Shown here in pieces: positions 17,536 through 26,060 of a stretch of 64,000 bases of DNA (the first letter of the stretch is position 1; each line of letters begins with the position of its first letter). The translations under genes were made by a program, and so were the position numbers. Location: contig NZ_CP135164.1 in NCBI RefSeq assembly GCF_001940225.2, forward strand, positions 682,001-746,000, written 5' to 3'. Source of the DNA: Roseburia sp. 499. GTDB lineage: Bacteria; Bacillota; Clostridia; Lachnospirales; Lachnospiraceae. Under the pieces are notes generated by a model that had not been told where the DNA came from, made no database searches, and was given only the letters and a program-made list of their open reading frames with translations.

Positions 17536-18660
17536 ATGTTTGCAGATAATTGGAAAATTTCGTTACGCCAGATAAGCAGATTGATAATCTTAGATTTATT
17601 TGGACTAAGCAGTCTGGTATTACCCGGAATTCTTGCGGATATGACGGGAGCAGACGGTATTTTTTGCCTGCTTCTTGGAATGTGCGGCGGGCTTTTAATG
17701 TTGGGACTAATACAAGGAAATTTAAAGTTCATGCAGGAAAGTTATTATGAATACATGAAAGAAAATATAGGACAATTTCTGGCGGATATTTTCATGGTAT
17801 TCTATCTTATGTATTTCATCGTACTGGCAGGATATGTGGTATATCAAATGGACGTGCTTATCTTATCATGGTTACTGCCGGAGGGGGCTTACTGGATGGT
17901 AGAACTTTGGGTGTTGTTATTGGCAGGCTATGGAACCTTTCGAGGAATTGAAGGACGGGCAAGAATTTATGAGATTCTGTTCTGGTTTCTGGGAATCCCC
18001 TTGATTATTATGCTTGGATTTGCAGCGACTTCTGTAAATACAGATTATTGGACACCAATTTTCTACTCAGATGGAAAACTTTATATGGAAAATAGTTTTA
18101 CTGTGTGGAGTTTTCTGTTGCCTTTGGCAGGAATCTTGTTCTTAAAACCATTCGCAGGAAAAACGGAAAAATTGGCAGTGTGCGGAAAACGGGCAGTGAT
18201 TACCGTAACGTTGGTAAATGTAGTAATTTATTTGATTTTGATAGGGAATTTTGGACAGAATACCGTGCAGATATTAAAACGTCCCATAATTACCTTAATG
18301 AGTATGATAAATTTGCCGGGAGGTTTTTTCCCAAGACAAGATGTGACCATGACAGCAGTTTGGTTCTTTGCGCTGTTTGCTTTGCTCCATACGGGAGTAT
18401 TTCAGGGAACGTTGATTCTAAAAGAGTTATGCCACGAAACTAAGACAAATTATAGTATGGTGGCAGTTTTAGTATTGATATTTTTTACCGGAAACAGCTT
18501 TATGAAGAATCACTTTATGGAGAATATCTTTGAATCATATCAGCGGTGGATTGCATTACCGGGAATGTTTGGAATTTTGCTGTTGGTGCCTATTATCTGT
18601 CATGTGCGAACATATTTCAAAAAAAGGAAGGGAGGAAGAAAGCGGTGCGAAAACGTATAG
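17536..18660 (+). CDS. gerKB: Spore germinant receptor subunit B (GerAB family permease)
   Basis: This 374-residue integral membrane protein of the amino-acid permease superfamily has about ten membrane segments. The opening ISLRQISRLIILDLFGLSSLVLPG is typical of GerAB proteins, which carry the germinant-binding pocket. It starts 11 bases after subunit A with AAGGCGG ahead of the ATG, and overlaps subunit C by 16 bases. Confidence 0.95.
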   Translation: MFADNWKISLRQISRLIILDLFGLSSLVLPGILADMTGADGIFCLLLGMCGGLLMLGLIQGNLKFMQESYYEYMKENIGQFLADIFMVFYLMYFIVLAGYVVYQMDVLILSWLLPEGAYWMVELWVLLLAGYGTFRGIEGRARIYEILFWFLGIPLIIMLGFAATSVNTDYWTPIFYSDGKLYMENSFTVWSFLLPLAGILFLKPFAGKTEKLAVCGKRAVITVTLVNVVIYLILIGNFGQNTVQILKRPIITLMSMINLPGGFFPRQDVTMTAVWFFALFALLHTGVFQGTLILKELCHETKTNYSMVAVLVLIFFTGNSFMKNHFMENIFESYQRWIALPGMFGILLLVPIICHVRTYFKKRKGGRKRCENV

Positions 18661-19733
18661 CAGCGTTTAGTATGGCAGTAAGCATTAGTATGCTGTGTGG
18701 TTGTGATTCTGTAGAGCTGGAGCAACGCAGTTTCCCACTAGCAATGGGGATTGATGTGCAAACTGAGCAGCCGGAAGAAAAGTTGGTGGTGAGCTTTGAT
18801 TTTCCGGATTTAAAACAAATTTCTGAAAAAAGTAAAACTTCCGATACTCCTATGGAATTTTCTCTTGAGGGAAAAGACCTGTATCATGTAGAAAAGTCTT
18901 ATGAAAATAATACCAATCGTATTTTGGATTATAATCATTTGAAAAATATCATTCTCAGTGAGGAAAATTTTAACGATATGCGTCTGTTGCGTCAACTTTT
19001 GGAAAGTTGGGAGGATCGGCCTGGTGTGGCAGGAAATACCAGTCTGCTTTTGTCAGAAGGAAAGGCTGCAGAGATTTTGTCTCTAACGGAGGAAACAGAA
19101 GGGTCTGTAGGAAAATATCTGGAGGAAATGTTAGAAAGCCAGAAGGATTTTAAGTCAGATAAAATTGCTACGATAGGAGACTTGATGGATCAATGGCATA
19201 ATCAAGATGAACTGATTTTAATACCGGTATTGACAGAACAGGGAGAGCGCCCGGTCATCTCGAAATATGGAGTGATTTCTAATTTTCAGTATGTGGGAGA
19301 TATTTCGGTGGAAGAGGCAATGGAGGTCTTTTTAAGCCAGAATCTGCTTAAGAACTTTCAATATGAGTGCGAGGATGGAACCATTGTGGAAATTACGGAT
19401 ATTTGTGTGGAAAAACAGATTACAGAAGAAGAGGGAATACCGGTGGTGACAGTGTCTGTTGATGGAAAAGGAAGTATCTGTCAGTCCAACCAGACAGATA
19501 AACGGCAGCAATATCAACTGGAACAGCAATTAGAGAAACAACTGGAATTTGAACTTACTGAAACAGCAGGAAAGCTTCAGAAGGAAATGGGTATCGATAT
19601 GACAAATAGTTATGTTGCTCTTGGAGGACATAATAGAAATTTATATGAAACATATCGGAACATGCCGGAAACTTATGGAAAGGCAGTACAACAGGTATTT
19701 CAAACAGATATTACAATTTTAAATTTTCAATAA
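18645..19733 (+). CDS. gerKC: Spore germinant receptor subunit C (GerAC lipoprotein)
   Basis: A GTG start at 18645, eight bases behind GGGAGG, gives a 362-residue lipoprotein with signal VRKRIAAFSMAVSISMLCGC, where lipidation is expected at the last Cys of LCGC. The body has ELEQRSFPLAMGIDV near the start and a lysine/glutamine-rich C-terminal domain typical of GerAC. An upstream in-frame ATG would lie deep inside subunit B and would hide the signal peptide. It is the last gene of the ger operon. Confidence 0.93.
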   Translation: MRKRIAAFSMAVSISMLCGCDSVELEQRSFPLAMGIDVQTEQPEEKLVVSFDFPDLKQISEKSKTSDTPMEFSLEGKDLYHVEKSYENNTNRILDYNHLKNIILSEENFNDMRLLRQLLESWEDRPGVAGNTSLLLSEGKAAEILSLTEETEGSVGKYLEEMLESQKDFKSDKIATIGDLMDQWHNQDELILIPVLTEQGERPVISKYGVISNFQYVGDISVEEAMEVFLSQNLLKNFQYECEDGTIVEITDICVEKQITEEEGIPVVTVSVDGKGSICQSNQTDKRQQYQLEQQLEKQLEFELTETAGKLQKEMGIDMTNSYVALGGHNRNLYETYRNMPETYGKAVQQVFQTDITILNFQ

Positions 19734-19757
19734 ATGGAATAAAATAGAAAAAACAGG

Positions 19758-19818
19758 TAATACTTTCTTTAACCGGTAAAACAAGGGTTTTCGCGAGACC
19801 CGGTTAAGGAAGGTATTA
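19758..19818 (+). promoter_or_regulatory. Long hairpin that contains the spoIIR ribosome-binding site
   Basis: TAATACTTTCTTTAACCGG (19758-19776) pairs with CCGGTTAAGGAAGGTATTA (19800-19818), 19 pairs with two G-U. The AAGGAAGG of spoIIR lies inside the right arm and the GTG start follows two bases later, so the folded RNA should hide the ribosome site. There is no T-run, so it is not a normal terminator. Confidence 0.75.
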
Positions 19819-19820
19819 GT

Positions 19821-20468
19821 GTGAAAAAATTACATAGAGCAGGAAAAAGAATTCTGGTGCTGGCAGCAATGATAGTGGTAGCGGTGACAGGGTATCAGCG
19901 GTATCAGCAACGTGAAATGGCAGAGGAAATTGCAGGAAAAATTATACGTTTTCATATACTTGCTAACAGTGATTCGGAAGAAGACCAGCAATTAAAGCTG
20001 AAGGTAAGGGATGCAATTGGAAGTTTTATGCAGCCAAAGCTTGTCGAAGTAACAGAGATTGAAGAAAGTCGTCAAATTGTGATGGAGAATCTTTCTGCTA
20101 TTGAAGAACAGGCGGAAAAAGTGATATCAGAGGAAGGATATACATATACTGTATCTGCAAGACTTGCTAACACGGATTTTCCCGAAAAGACGTATGGACC
20201 TTATACCTTTCAGGCAGGAAATTACGAGGCTCTCGAGGTAACCATTGGAAACGGCGAGGGGCATAACTGGTGGTGTGTCATGTACCCTAATTTGTGTTTT
20301 TTTAACAGCACTTATGAAGTGGTGGATGAGGAAGCTGAGAAGTCCTTAGAACGTGTGTTGACCCCAGAGGAATATAAGAGTCTTATGGAGGATAAAAACT
20401 ACCAAGTGAAATTTGCTATTGCAGATTTATGGAAAGATGTGAAGGAAGCAGTTGCAATTTCTCATTAA
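19821..20468 (+). CDS. spoIIR: Stage II sporulation protein R
   Basis: This 215-residue secreted signalling protein is made in the forespore under sigma-F. In Bacillus it triggers SpoIIGA to process pro-sigma-E in the mother cell. It has an N-terminal membrane or signal segment (ILVLAAMIVVAVTGYQ) and the family motifs IRFHILANSDSEEDQQLKLKVRD, FPEKTYG and GEGHNWWCVMYP. The start is GTG, embedded just behind the hairpin at 19758, implying translational control or dependence on a promoter inside the hairpin. Confidence 0.95.
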   Translation: MKKLHRAGKRILVLAAMIVVAVTGYQRYQQREMAEEIAGKIIRFHILANSDSEEDQQLKLKVRDAIGSFMQPKLVEVTEIEESRQIVMENLSAIEEQAEKVISEEGYTYTVSARLANTDFPEKTYGPYTFQAGNYEALEVTIGNGEGHNWWCVMYPNLCFFNSTYEVVDEEAEKSLERVLTPEEYKSLMEDKNYQVKFAIADLWKDVKEAVAISH

Positions 20469-20514
20469 AAAAGGTAATATAAATCTATATGACTTAATAT
20501 ATGGAGATAGTAAC

Positions 20515-21348
20515 ATGATACAATCAGTTGAAGATAAAAAATATGCCCCAATCGGGGTGTTTGATTCCGGCGTAGGCGGGCTTACCGTAGCAAGAGAAAT
20601 TATGCGCCAGTTGCCGGAAGAACGTATTATTTATTTTGGTGATACGGCAAGAGTGCCTTATGGTAGTAAATCAAAAGAGACGATTACCCTTTATTCCAGA
20701 CAGATTATTCGTTTTCTGGAGTCAAAGGGGGTCAAGGCAATTGTGGTAGCTTGTAATACAGCAAGTGCTTTTGCACTAGAAACTATTCGTCCGGAGATGA
20801 AGATTCCAATCATTGGAGTGGTAAAGCCCGGGGCGAAGGTTGCAGCAGAGACTACCATAACTGGAAGAATTGGAGTAATCGGAACAGAAGGAACCATTGG
20901 CAGCCAGATATATACTAAGACTATAAAGGAGCATAATCCGGATGCGACAGTATTAGGAAAGGCGTGTCCGTTGTTTGTGCCGTTAGTAGAAGAAGGATGG
21001 CTGAAGGATCCGGTTACCATTGAAGTAGCCAAGCGTTATCTGGAATTTTTCCAGAAGTCAGATATTGATACCTTGATTTTAGGATGTACTCATTATCCGT
21101 TATTGCGGTCGACCATACGAGGTATTATGGGAGAAAAGGTGAATTTGGTAAACCCGGCATATGAAACAGCACAGGGATTGAAACGACTTTTGGCAGAACA
21201 CCGGTTGACAAATGACGGTGCTGATACCAGAGATGTGCCTATGTATCAGTTTTATGTCAGTGATGCAGCAGAGAAGTTTAAAAATTTTGCAAATTCTATT
21301 TTACCATGTGAGATAGAAGAAGCACGTTTAATACATATAGAGGAGTAA
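20515..21348 (+). CDS. murI: Glutamate racemase
   Basis: The enzyme makes D-glutamate for peptidoglycan. Both catalytic cysteines are present (VVACNTASA and LILGCTHYPLL), with IGVFDSGVGGLTV at the start and FGDTARVPYG. The length is 277 residues. The ATG at 20515 is chosen because TGGAGA lies before it; an upstream start would overlap spoIIR. It shares an operon with the DUF1934 gene, which begins three bases after its stop. Confidence 0.97.
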   Translation: MIQSVEDKKYAPIGVFDSGVGGLTVAREIMRQLPEERIIYFGDTARVPYGSKSKETITLYSRQIIRFLESKGVKAIVVACNTASAFALETIRPEMKIPIIGVVKPGAKVAAETTITGRIGVIGTEGTIGSQIYTKTIKEHNPDATVLGKACPLFVPLVEEGWLKDPVTIEVAKRYLEFFQKSDIDTLILGCTHYPLLRSTIRGIMGEKVNLVNPAYETAQGLKRLLAEHRLTNDGADTRDVPMYQFYVSDAAEKFKNFANSILPCEIEEARLIHIEE

Positions 21349-21351
21349 TGT

Positions 21352-21804
21352 ATGACAAAAGATGTATTATTAAGAATTAGTGGATTGCAGTTTGCAGCCC
21401 AGGGTGAAGAGGAAGCGGAACCGGTAGAGGTAATTACTGCCGGAGACTATTACAAGAAGAATGGAAAGCATTATATCTTGTATGATGAGGTAATGGAGGG
21501 CTTTGAAGGAAGCACCCGTAATATAATCAAGATTACAGATGACTATTTGGATATTACCAAAAAGGGTGTTTCTAATGTTCATATGATATTTGAAAAAAAT
21601 AAGAAGAATGTTTCTTATTATTATACGCCATTTGGAAGTATTCTCATTGGCATTGATGCAAAAAGCGTAGATATCAATGAAACCGATGAAAATATAGATG
21701 TTAAGGTAAAATATAATCTGGAAGTGAATTATGAGCATCTTGCAGACTGCTCTATTACCATGAATATTAAGTCAAAAGAGGCGAAAGATTTTTCACTATC
21801 ATAG
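21352..21804 (+). CDS. DUF1934/YwiB-type protein
   Basis: This 150-residue protein has the lipocalin-like beta-barrel pattern of DUF1934, including YILYDEVMEGFEG, TRNIIKIT, YYYTPFGSILIGIDA and VKYNLEVN. The family is widespread in Firmicutes, often beside cell-wall or arginyl-tRNA synthetase genes, and has no settled function. AGAGGAG precedes the ATG. Confidence 0.88.
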   Translation: MTKDVLLRISGLQFAAQGEEEAEPVEVITAGDYYKKNGKHYILYDEVMEGFEGSTRNIIKITDDYLDITKKGVSNVHMIFEKNKKNVSYYYTPFGSILIGIDAKSVDINETDENIDVKVKYNLEVNYEHLADCSITMNIKSKEAKDFSLS

Positions 21805-21830
21805 GATAAAATAGCAAGGAGAAGATGATT

Positions 21831-22721
21831 ATGAAGGTAAGAAAGGCGATTATTCCGGCGGCAGGTTTGGGAACCAGATTTTTGCCGGCAACGAAAGCAC
21901 AGCCGAAAGAGATGTTACCTATCGTGGATAAGCCAACGATACAGTATATTATTGAAGAGGCTGCAGAAGCGGGGATTCAGGACATTATCGTAGTGACGGG
22001 ACGTAATAAACGTTCTATTGAAGACCATTTTGACCGTTCCATTGAATTGGAACTTGAACTGGAGAAAAACGGAAAACAGCAAATGCTGGATATGGTAAAA
22101 GAGATTTCAGAGATGGCAAATATTCACTATATTCGTCAAAAGGAACCACGGGGATTGGGACATGCTATCCTTGCAGCGCAGCATTTCATTGGAAATGAAC
22201 CATTTGCTGTACTTCTTGGGGATGATGTAGTTATTTCTAAGAAGCCATGTCTGGGACAGATGTTGGATGTATTCCATGAATATCAGACTTCTATCTTAGG
22301 AGTACAGACCGTGCCACATGAGGTAGTTAATAAATATGGAATCATTGCCGGAAAACAGGTGGATGATCGTGTATACAAGGTTCAGGACATGGTAGAAAAG
22401 CCGGCATTGGAGGAAGCACCATCCAATATTGCTGTACTGGGACGATACATTATTACGCCTGAAATATTTCCATTTTTGGAGACACAGGATGCTGGAAAAG
22501 GTGGCGAGATTCAGTTGACGGATGCGCTAAAGCGTCTTGCGAAAGAACAGGCAATGTATGCGTATGATTTTAAAGGCCATCGTTATGATGTGGGAAGTAA
22601 AATTGGATTCCTACAGGCAAACATAGAATTTGCATTACGAGATGATACATTAAAGGATGAAGTGAAGGAATATTTGCAGCAGCTTCATGGTAATATGGAT
22701 GAGATGTTGAAATATGACTAA
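21831..22721 (+). CDS. galU: UTP-glucose-1-phosphate uridylyltransferase
   Basis: The enzyme makes UDP-glucose for cell-surface glycans and lipids. The nucleotide-binding start (AIIPAAGLGTRFLPATKAQP), DKPTIQYIIEEA, LLGDDVV and EKP motifs are all present, and the length is normal (296 residues). The ATG at 21831 has better spacing from AAGGAG than the ATG at 21825. It is likely the end of the murI operon and stops before the terminator at 22732. Confidence 0.97.
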   Translation: MKVRKAIIPAAGLGTRFLPATKAQPKEMLPIVDKPTIQYIIEEAAEAGIQDIIVVTGRNKRSIEDHFDRSIELELELEKNGKQQMLDMVKEISEMANIHYIRQKEPRGLGHAILAAQHFIGNEPFAVLLGDDVVISKKPCLGQMLDVFHEYQTSILGVQTVPHEVVNKYGIIAGKQVDDRVYKVQDMVEKPALEEAPSNIAVLGRYIITPEIFPFLETQDAGKGGEIQLTDALKRLAKEQAMYAYDFKGHRYDVGSKIGFLQANIEFALRDDTLKDEVKEYLQQLHGNMDEMLKYD

Positions 22722-22731
22722 TTTTTAAACT

Positions 22732-22774
22732 AAAAAACTGGGATTATACCGTTGCGGTACAATCCCAGTTTTTT
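22732..22774. terminator. Bidirectional terminator after galU
   Basis: AAAAAACTGGGATT and AATCCCAGTTTTTT flank a 15-base partly paired loop. It is shared with the converging gene ending at 22786. Confidence 0.9.
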
Positions 22775-22785
22775 ATGTATGGTTA

Positions 22786-23229
22786 TTATTTTTGTTTCTT
22801 AAAGCGATCCCGGAATCTCTTTTTCTGAGGAGCCGGTTCATTAGAACCACGAAGTCCTTTTACTCCGGTAATGTAAAGACCACTTACCACAGCCTTTACT
22901 TCCTTTTTAGTAGGAATGCTGTCATAAATCTGAGCATCACAGATTAAAGTCATTACTTTAGGTCCAACCTTTGCCTTAACGATAGGCATTTTGGAACGTC
23001 GTAACATCTTTGGTGTCTGTTCTAAAACTGCAGCGGGAAGTCCGGCGTCTTTTAGACGCATCTTTTTCTTATCGATAATCAGCATTGATATTGTCTGCGA
23101 TGACGCAGCAATCTGTGCATCCTGTTCCTCTTTCTTTTTCTGAGCTTTTTTACCTACAAAGTAAAGTGCGATGACTGCTATTAACATAACAGCGGCAATT
23201 ACCAGTAGTACGATTTGCCAAGTTGCCAA
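22786..23229 (-). CDS. Membrane-anchored protein of unknown function
   Basis: This 147-residue protein has one N-terminal membrane helix (VLLVIAAVMLIAVIALYFVG) and a basic cytoplasmic part with KKMRLKDAG, RSKMPIVKAKVGPKVMTLICDAQIYDSIP and a lysine/arginine-rich tail. The start is TTG at 23229, seven bases behind AAAGGAGGG. I recognise no named family. The conserved-looking middle with a single cysteine may be a small folded domain. It is divergent from the CapA-family gene. Confidence 0.85.
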   Translation of the reverse strand: MATWQIVLLVIAAVMLIAVIALYFVGKKAQKKKEEQDAQIAASSQTISMLIIDKKKMRLKDAGLPAAVLEQTPKMLRRSKMPIVKAKVGPKVMTLICDAQIYDSIPTKKEVKAVVSGLYITGVKGLRGSNEPAPQKKRFRDRFKKQK

Positions 23230-23272
23230 ATGAAACCCTCCTTTTGTTTAAAGTCTGTTAAATATTGTATCA

Positions 23273-23301
23273 TTGATTAGTATAAAAATCAATGGTATAA
23301 T
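23273..23301 (+). promoter_or_regulatory. Promoter of the CapA-family gene
   Basis: TTGATT (23273-23278), a 17-base spacer and TATAAT (23296-23301) are present. ATTGATT and AATCAAT form an inverted repeat across the -35 and spacer, a possible repressor site. Confidence 0.65.
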
Positions 23302-23332
23302 GTACGAAAAATGACCGGAGGAGAAAGAAAAG

Positions 23333-24520
23333 ATGAAGAGAAATACAAAAGTATTGGTGATTTCACTTGTGATATTGCTGGTGATTGGGGTAGCACTACT
23401 TTGGTGGGTAATAGCAGGAATACAAGAGAATGGTGATAAAAAGACAACGAAAGCGCAGCTAGAGGAAACTTTTAAAGAGCAGAATGATGCCAAAGAACAG
23501 AATGATGCCAAAGAACAGGATATAGAAAAGCAAGAGATAACAGAAGAGGATGCGGAACAAATACCGGAAGAAGATACACAGGAGCCGGTAACGATTGTGT
23601 TTTCCGGAGACATTCTTCTAAGTTCCTATGTGTTGAATAATTATGAAAATAGTGGAATAAGCGGAGTGATTTCAGAAGAATTACAGATGGAGATGCAGAA
23701 TGTGGACCTTACCATGGTAAACGAGGAGTTCCCTTTTTCTACAAGAGGAACACAGGCGGCAGATAAGCAGTTTACATTTCGGGTAGATCCGTCTTATGTA
23801 AAAATATTGCAAGAAATGGGAATAGATGTAGTTACGCTGGCAAATAATCATGCCTTGGATTATGGAAAAGAAGCGTTGTCCGATACATTTCAGACTTTAG
23901 ATAGTGCAGAAATTGCTTATGTAGGAGCAGGAGAAAGTAAGGAACGTGCAGCACAGCCTTATGTAACAGAAATGGGTGGAAAGACCTTTGGATTCCTGGC
24001 AGCGTCTCGTGTAATACCAGAGGTAAGCTGGAACATTGACAACCAGCAGCCGGGAATGTTGTGTACATATGATAGCACAGAACTTTGTGAGGCAATTCGT
24101 AAGGCCAAGGAATCTTGTGATTATGTAGTGGTTTATGTACATTGGGGAATTGAACGGGAAAATACACCACAGGATTATCAGAGACAATTAGGACAGGCGT
24201 ATATTGATGCAGGAGCAGATATGGTGATAGGCTCTCATCCTCATGTATTACAGGGGATAGAGTATTATAATGGAAAACCTATTGTATATAGTCTTGGTAA
24301 CTATATTTTTAATCAGGATATTGGGAGTACCGTGCTGCTGAAAGCAACCGTCACACCGGAGAATGAGACAAACCTTCAACTGATTCCGGCATATGCTTCC
24401 GGTGCGAAGACACAGAAGATGGATACAGCTTCTAGTGCGGAATTATACCAGTTTATGGAAGGGATTTCATTTGGTGTATCCGTTACGGATGAAGGAGTTG
24501 TGATGAATCAGCAGCAGTAA
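23333..24520 (+). CDS. CapA/PgsA-type metallophosphatase-like protein
   Basis: The 395-residue protein is anchored by one N-terminal helix (VLVISLVILLVIGVALLWWV), followed by a charged linker containing a perfect 7-residue duplication (KEQNDA). The outside domain is the CapA fold related to calcineurin-type phosphatases: FSGDILLS, VNEEFPF, LANNHALDYG, VYVHWGIE and GSHPHVLQGIEYY supply the metal-binding D, N and H residues. Relatives take part in poly-gamma-glutamate or other surface polymer synthesis, but no pgsBC genes are near, so the substrate is unknown. Confidence 0.92.
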   Translation: MKRNTKVLVISLVILLVIGVALLWWVIAGIQENGDKKTTKAQLEETFKEQNDAKEQNDAKEQDIEKQEITEEDAEQIPEEDTQEPVTIVFSGDILLSSYVLNNYENSGISGVISEELQMEMQNVDLTMVNEEFPFSTRGTQAADKQFTFRVDPSYVKILQEMGIDVVTLANNHALDYGKEALSDTFQTLDSAEIAYVGAGESKERAAQPYVTEMGGKTFGFLAASRVIPEVSWNIDNQQPGMLCTYDSTELCEAIRKAKESCDYVVVYVHWGIERENTPQDYQRQLGQAYIDAGADMVIGSHPHVLQGIEYYNGKPIVYSLGNYIFNQDIGSTVLLKATVTPENETNLQLIPAYASGAKTQKMDTASSAELYQFMEGISFGVSVTDEGVVMNQQQ

Positions 24521-24542
24521 TTGAAGGGGAAGGTATACTTAA

Positions 24543-25529
24543 TTATGGTGCAAGGCAGTTAAGAAACTCTTTCCTTGTAATTTTGTATAGTCCGTGTTCA
24601 AGGTCAAAAGGAGCGATAGTATTCGCAAGTGACTGGCGCTCATATTTTGTACCGGAGAGTGCCTGACACAGAGCATCTGTATCAAGTGTACCAAAGAAAT
24701 CTCCATGGATAGTGCAATCATTGATGATTCCATGTGTAATATCTAGATTTATTTTTACGTTTCCACCGGCAAAATGTCCTGTTTTAGAAAGGGTACATTT
24801 TGGATTTCTACCATAAATTGCATCCCAATTTTGGAATTTTTGAAGTGCGAGTTCATGGATTCTCTTACAATCTTCGTTGGTCAAAGTATAGAAAGAATAG
24901 TCGGGACTACCCATAATACTATTTATCATACGTTGCTTAAATTCCGCCGGAGGCATTGGGGAAGGAAGGTGCTCAGAAATATTTGTAACTCGTTCATGAA
25001 CACTTTTAATTCCTTTGGAAATTATTTTGTAAGAATCCACGGTAGTGCTTTGTACCATTTGCTCTATGTCGGTGTTAAAAAGAAGAGAACCATGGTGCAG
25101 TGTAAATCCATTATAGAGGTACTGTGCGTTACCGGAAAATTTTTTGCCATCAATCACTAAATCATTTCGACCATTAAAACCGGCACCGGGGATTCCCATT
25201 TCATGCAGTGCATCAATAACAGGAGTGATATATTCAGAAAAACTGATTTCTTCACTCTGGGAAGGAATAATGAATGTAAATTGAAATCCACCCATATCGG
25301 TATAGATTGTGCCACCACCGGACATACGGCGCACAATGTTAAGTTGATGTTCATTTGCATAAGGAAGGTTGATTTCCTCTAGGGTATTCTGATATTTCCC
25401 AACCATCAGAGTAGGGCTTGTTTGCCAAAAGAGAAATACCGGTTCTTGAAACATTTTTTCTGTGATAAGATAATACTCCAGACCAAAATTAAAATAGGGG
25501 TCGGTGGACCCGGTTTCTATGTAAATCAT
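24543..25529 (-). CDS. lplA: Lipoate-protein ligase A (first copy)
   Basis: The enzyme activates free lipoate with ATP and attaches it to a lysine of a lipoyl domain. The 328-residue protein has the signature RRMSGGGTIYTDMGGFQFTF, the catalytic lysine motif DGKKFSGNAQ, HHGSLLF and a C-terminal accessory domain. AGGGAGG precedes the ATG. It reads in the same direction as lipA and the upstream lipoate genes, but an IS110-family element now separates them, so it probably was the last gene of that operon. It differs clearly from the second copy at 28606. Confidence 0.95.
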   Translation of the reverse strand: MIYIETGSTDPYFNFGLEYYLITEKMFQEPVFLFWQTSPTLMVGKYQNTLEEINLPYANEHQLNIVRRMSGGGTIYTDMGGFQFTFIIPSQSEEISFSEYITPVIDALHEMGIPGAGFNGRNDLVIDGKKFSGNAQYLYNGFTLHHGSLLFNTDIEQMVQSTTVDSYKIISKGIKSVHERVTNISEHLPSPMPPAEFKQRMINSIMGSPDYSFYTLTNEDCKRIHELALQKFQNWDAIYGRNPKCTLSKTGHFAGGNVKINLDITHGIINDCTIHGDFFGTLDTDALCQALSGTKYERQSLANTIAPFDLEHGLYKITRKEFLNCLAP

Positions 25530-25559
25530 ATAGTTTCCTCCCTATATAGTCAAGTCTTT

Positions 25560-26060
25560 TTTCCCTTAAAATAAGGGATTTGTTTAAATTGTTTCTCAGT
25601 AAAACGAGCCATCATCATGGATATTTCTCTGCATCTGGTGCAAAAATAGTGGTTTCTGGGTACACGAATTAAAACGTCTCGATTGTTTCGTTTTAAATGG
25701 CCTTGTGTATACCCGTCCCTCTATGGTGATGTACCTCCCATGTCTACCAGGATCATCTCACATTTTGGAGAGTCCTCACTTCCTTCGTTCCACCTATCCA
25801 TAACCAGGGTGTCAGCTTAGCTCCTTTGCAGGGTCATGCCCTCTGGAAAATATTCCTGCCGACTACTGGCTCATACTTTGTAAATTTTGTTACTGACTGT
25901 TTCTATGAAAGCACCTTGCGGCGGACGTTTACCTCTCATTTCCACTTTTGCCGATTACTCAGCTTTTATTCTTGTCAGCCCTTATCGTGGCTGAGCAAAA
26001 CAATCCTTTCCTAATTGCTTTGTTCAACCGCGATAACAAGCTTGGGTTTCTGTGTTTCTT
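25560..26060 (-). ncRNA. Non-coding structured region downstream of the IS110 transposase, candidate guide (bridge-type) RNA
   Basis: About 500 bases without a credible frame follow the transposase stop. Read on the transposase strand, they hold several hairpins, the clearest at 25657-25713 (GGGTATACAC with GTGTACCC outside, AAAACG with CGTTTT inside). IS110-family recombinases are known to use a guide RNA encoded in the element's non-coding end. Assigning this region to that role is inference, and the exact RNA ends are not known. Confidence 0.4.

Noticed and set aside
19734..19820. The hairpin before spoIIR as a plain terminator of the ger operon
   Set aside because: The stem is long, but no T-run follows and it runs straight into the start codon.
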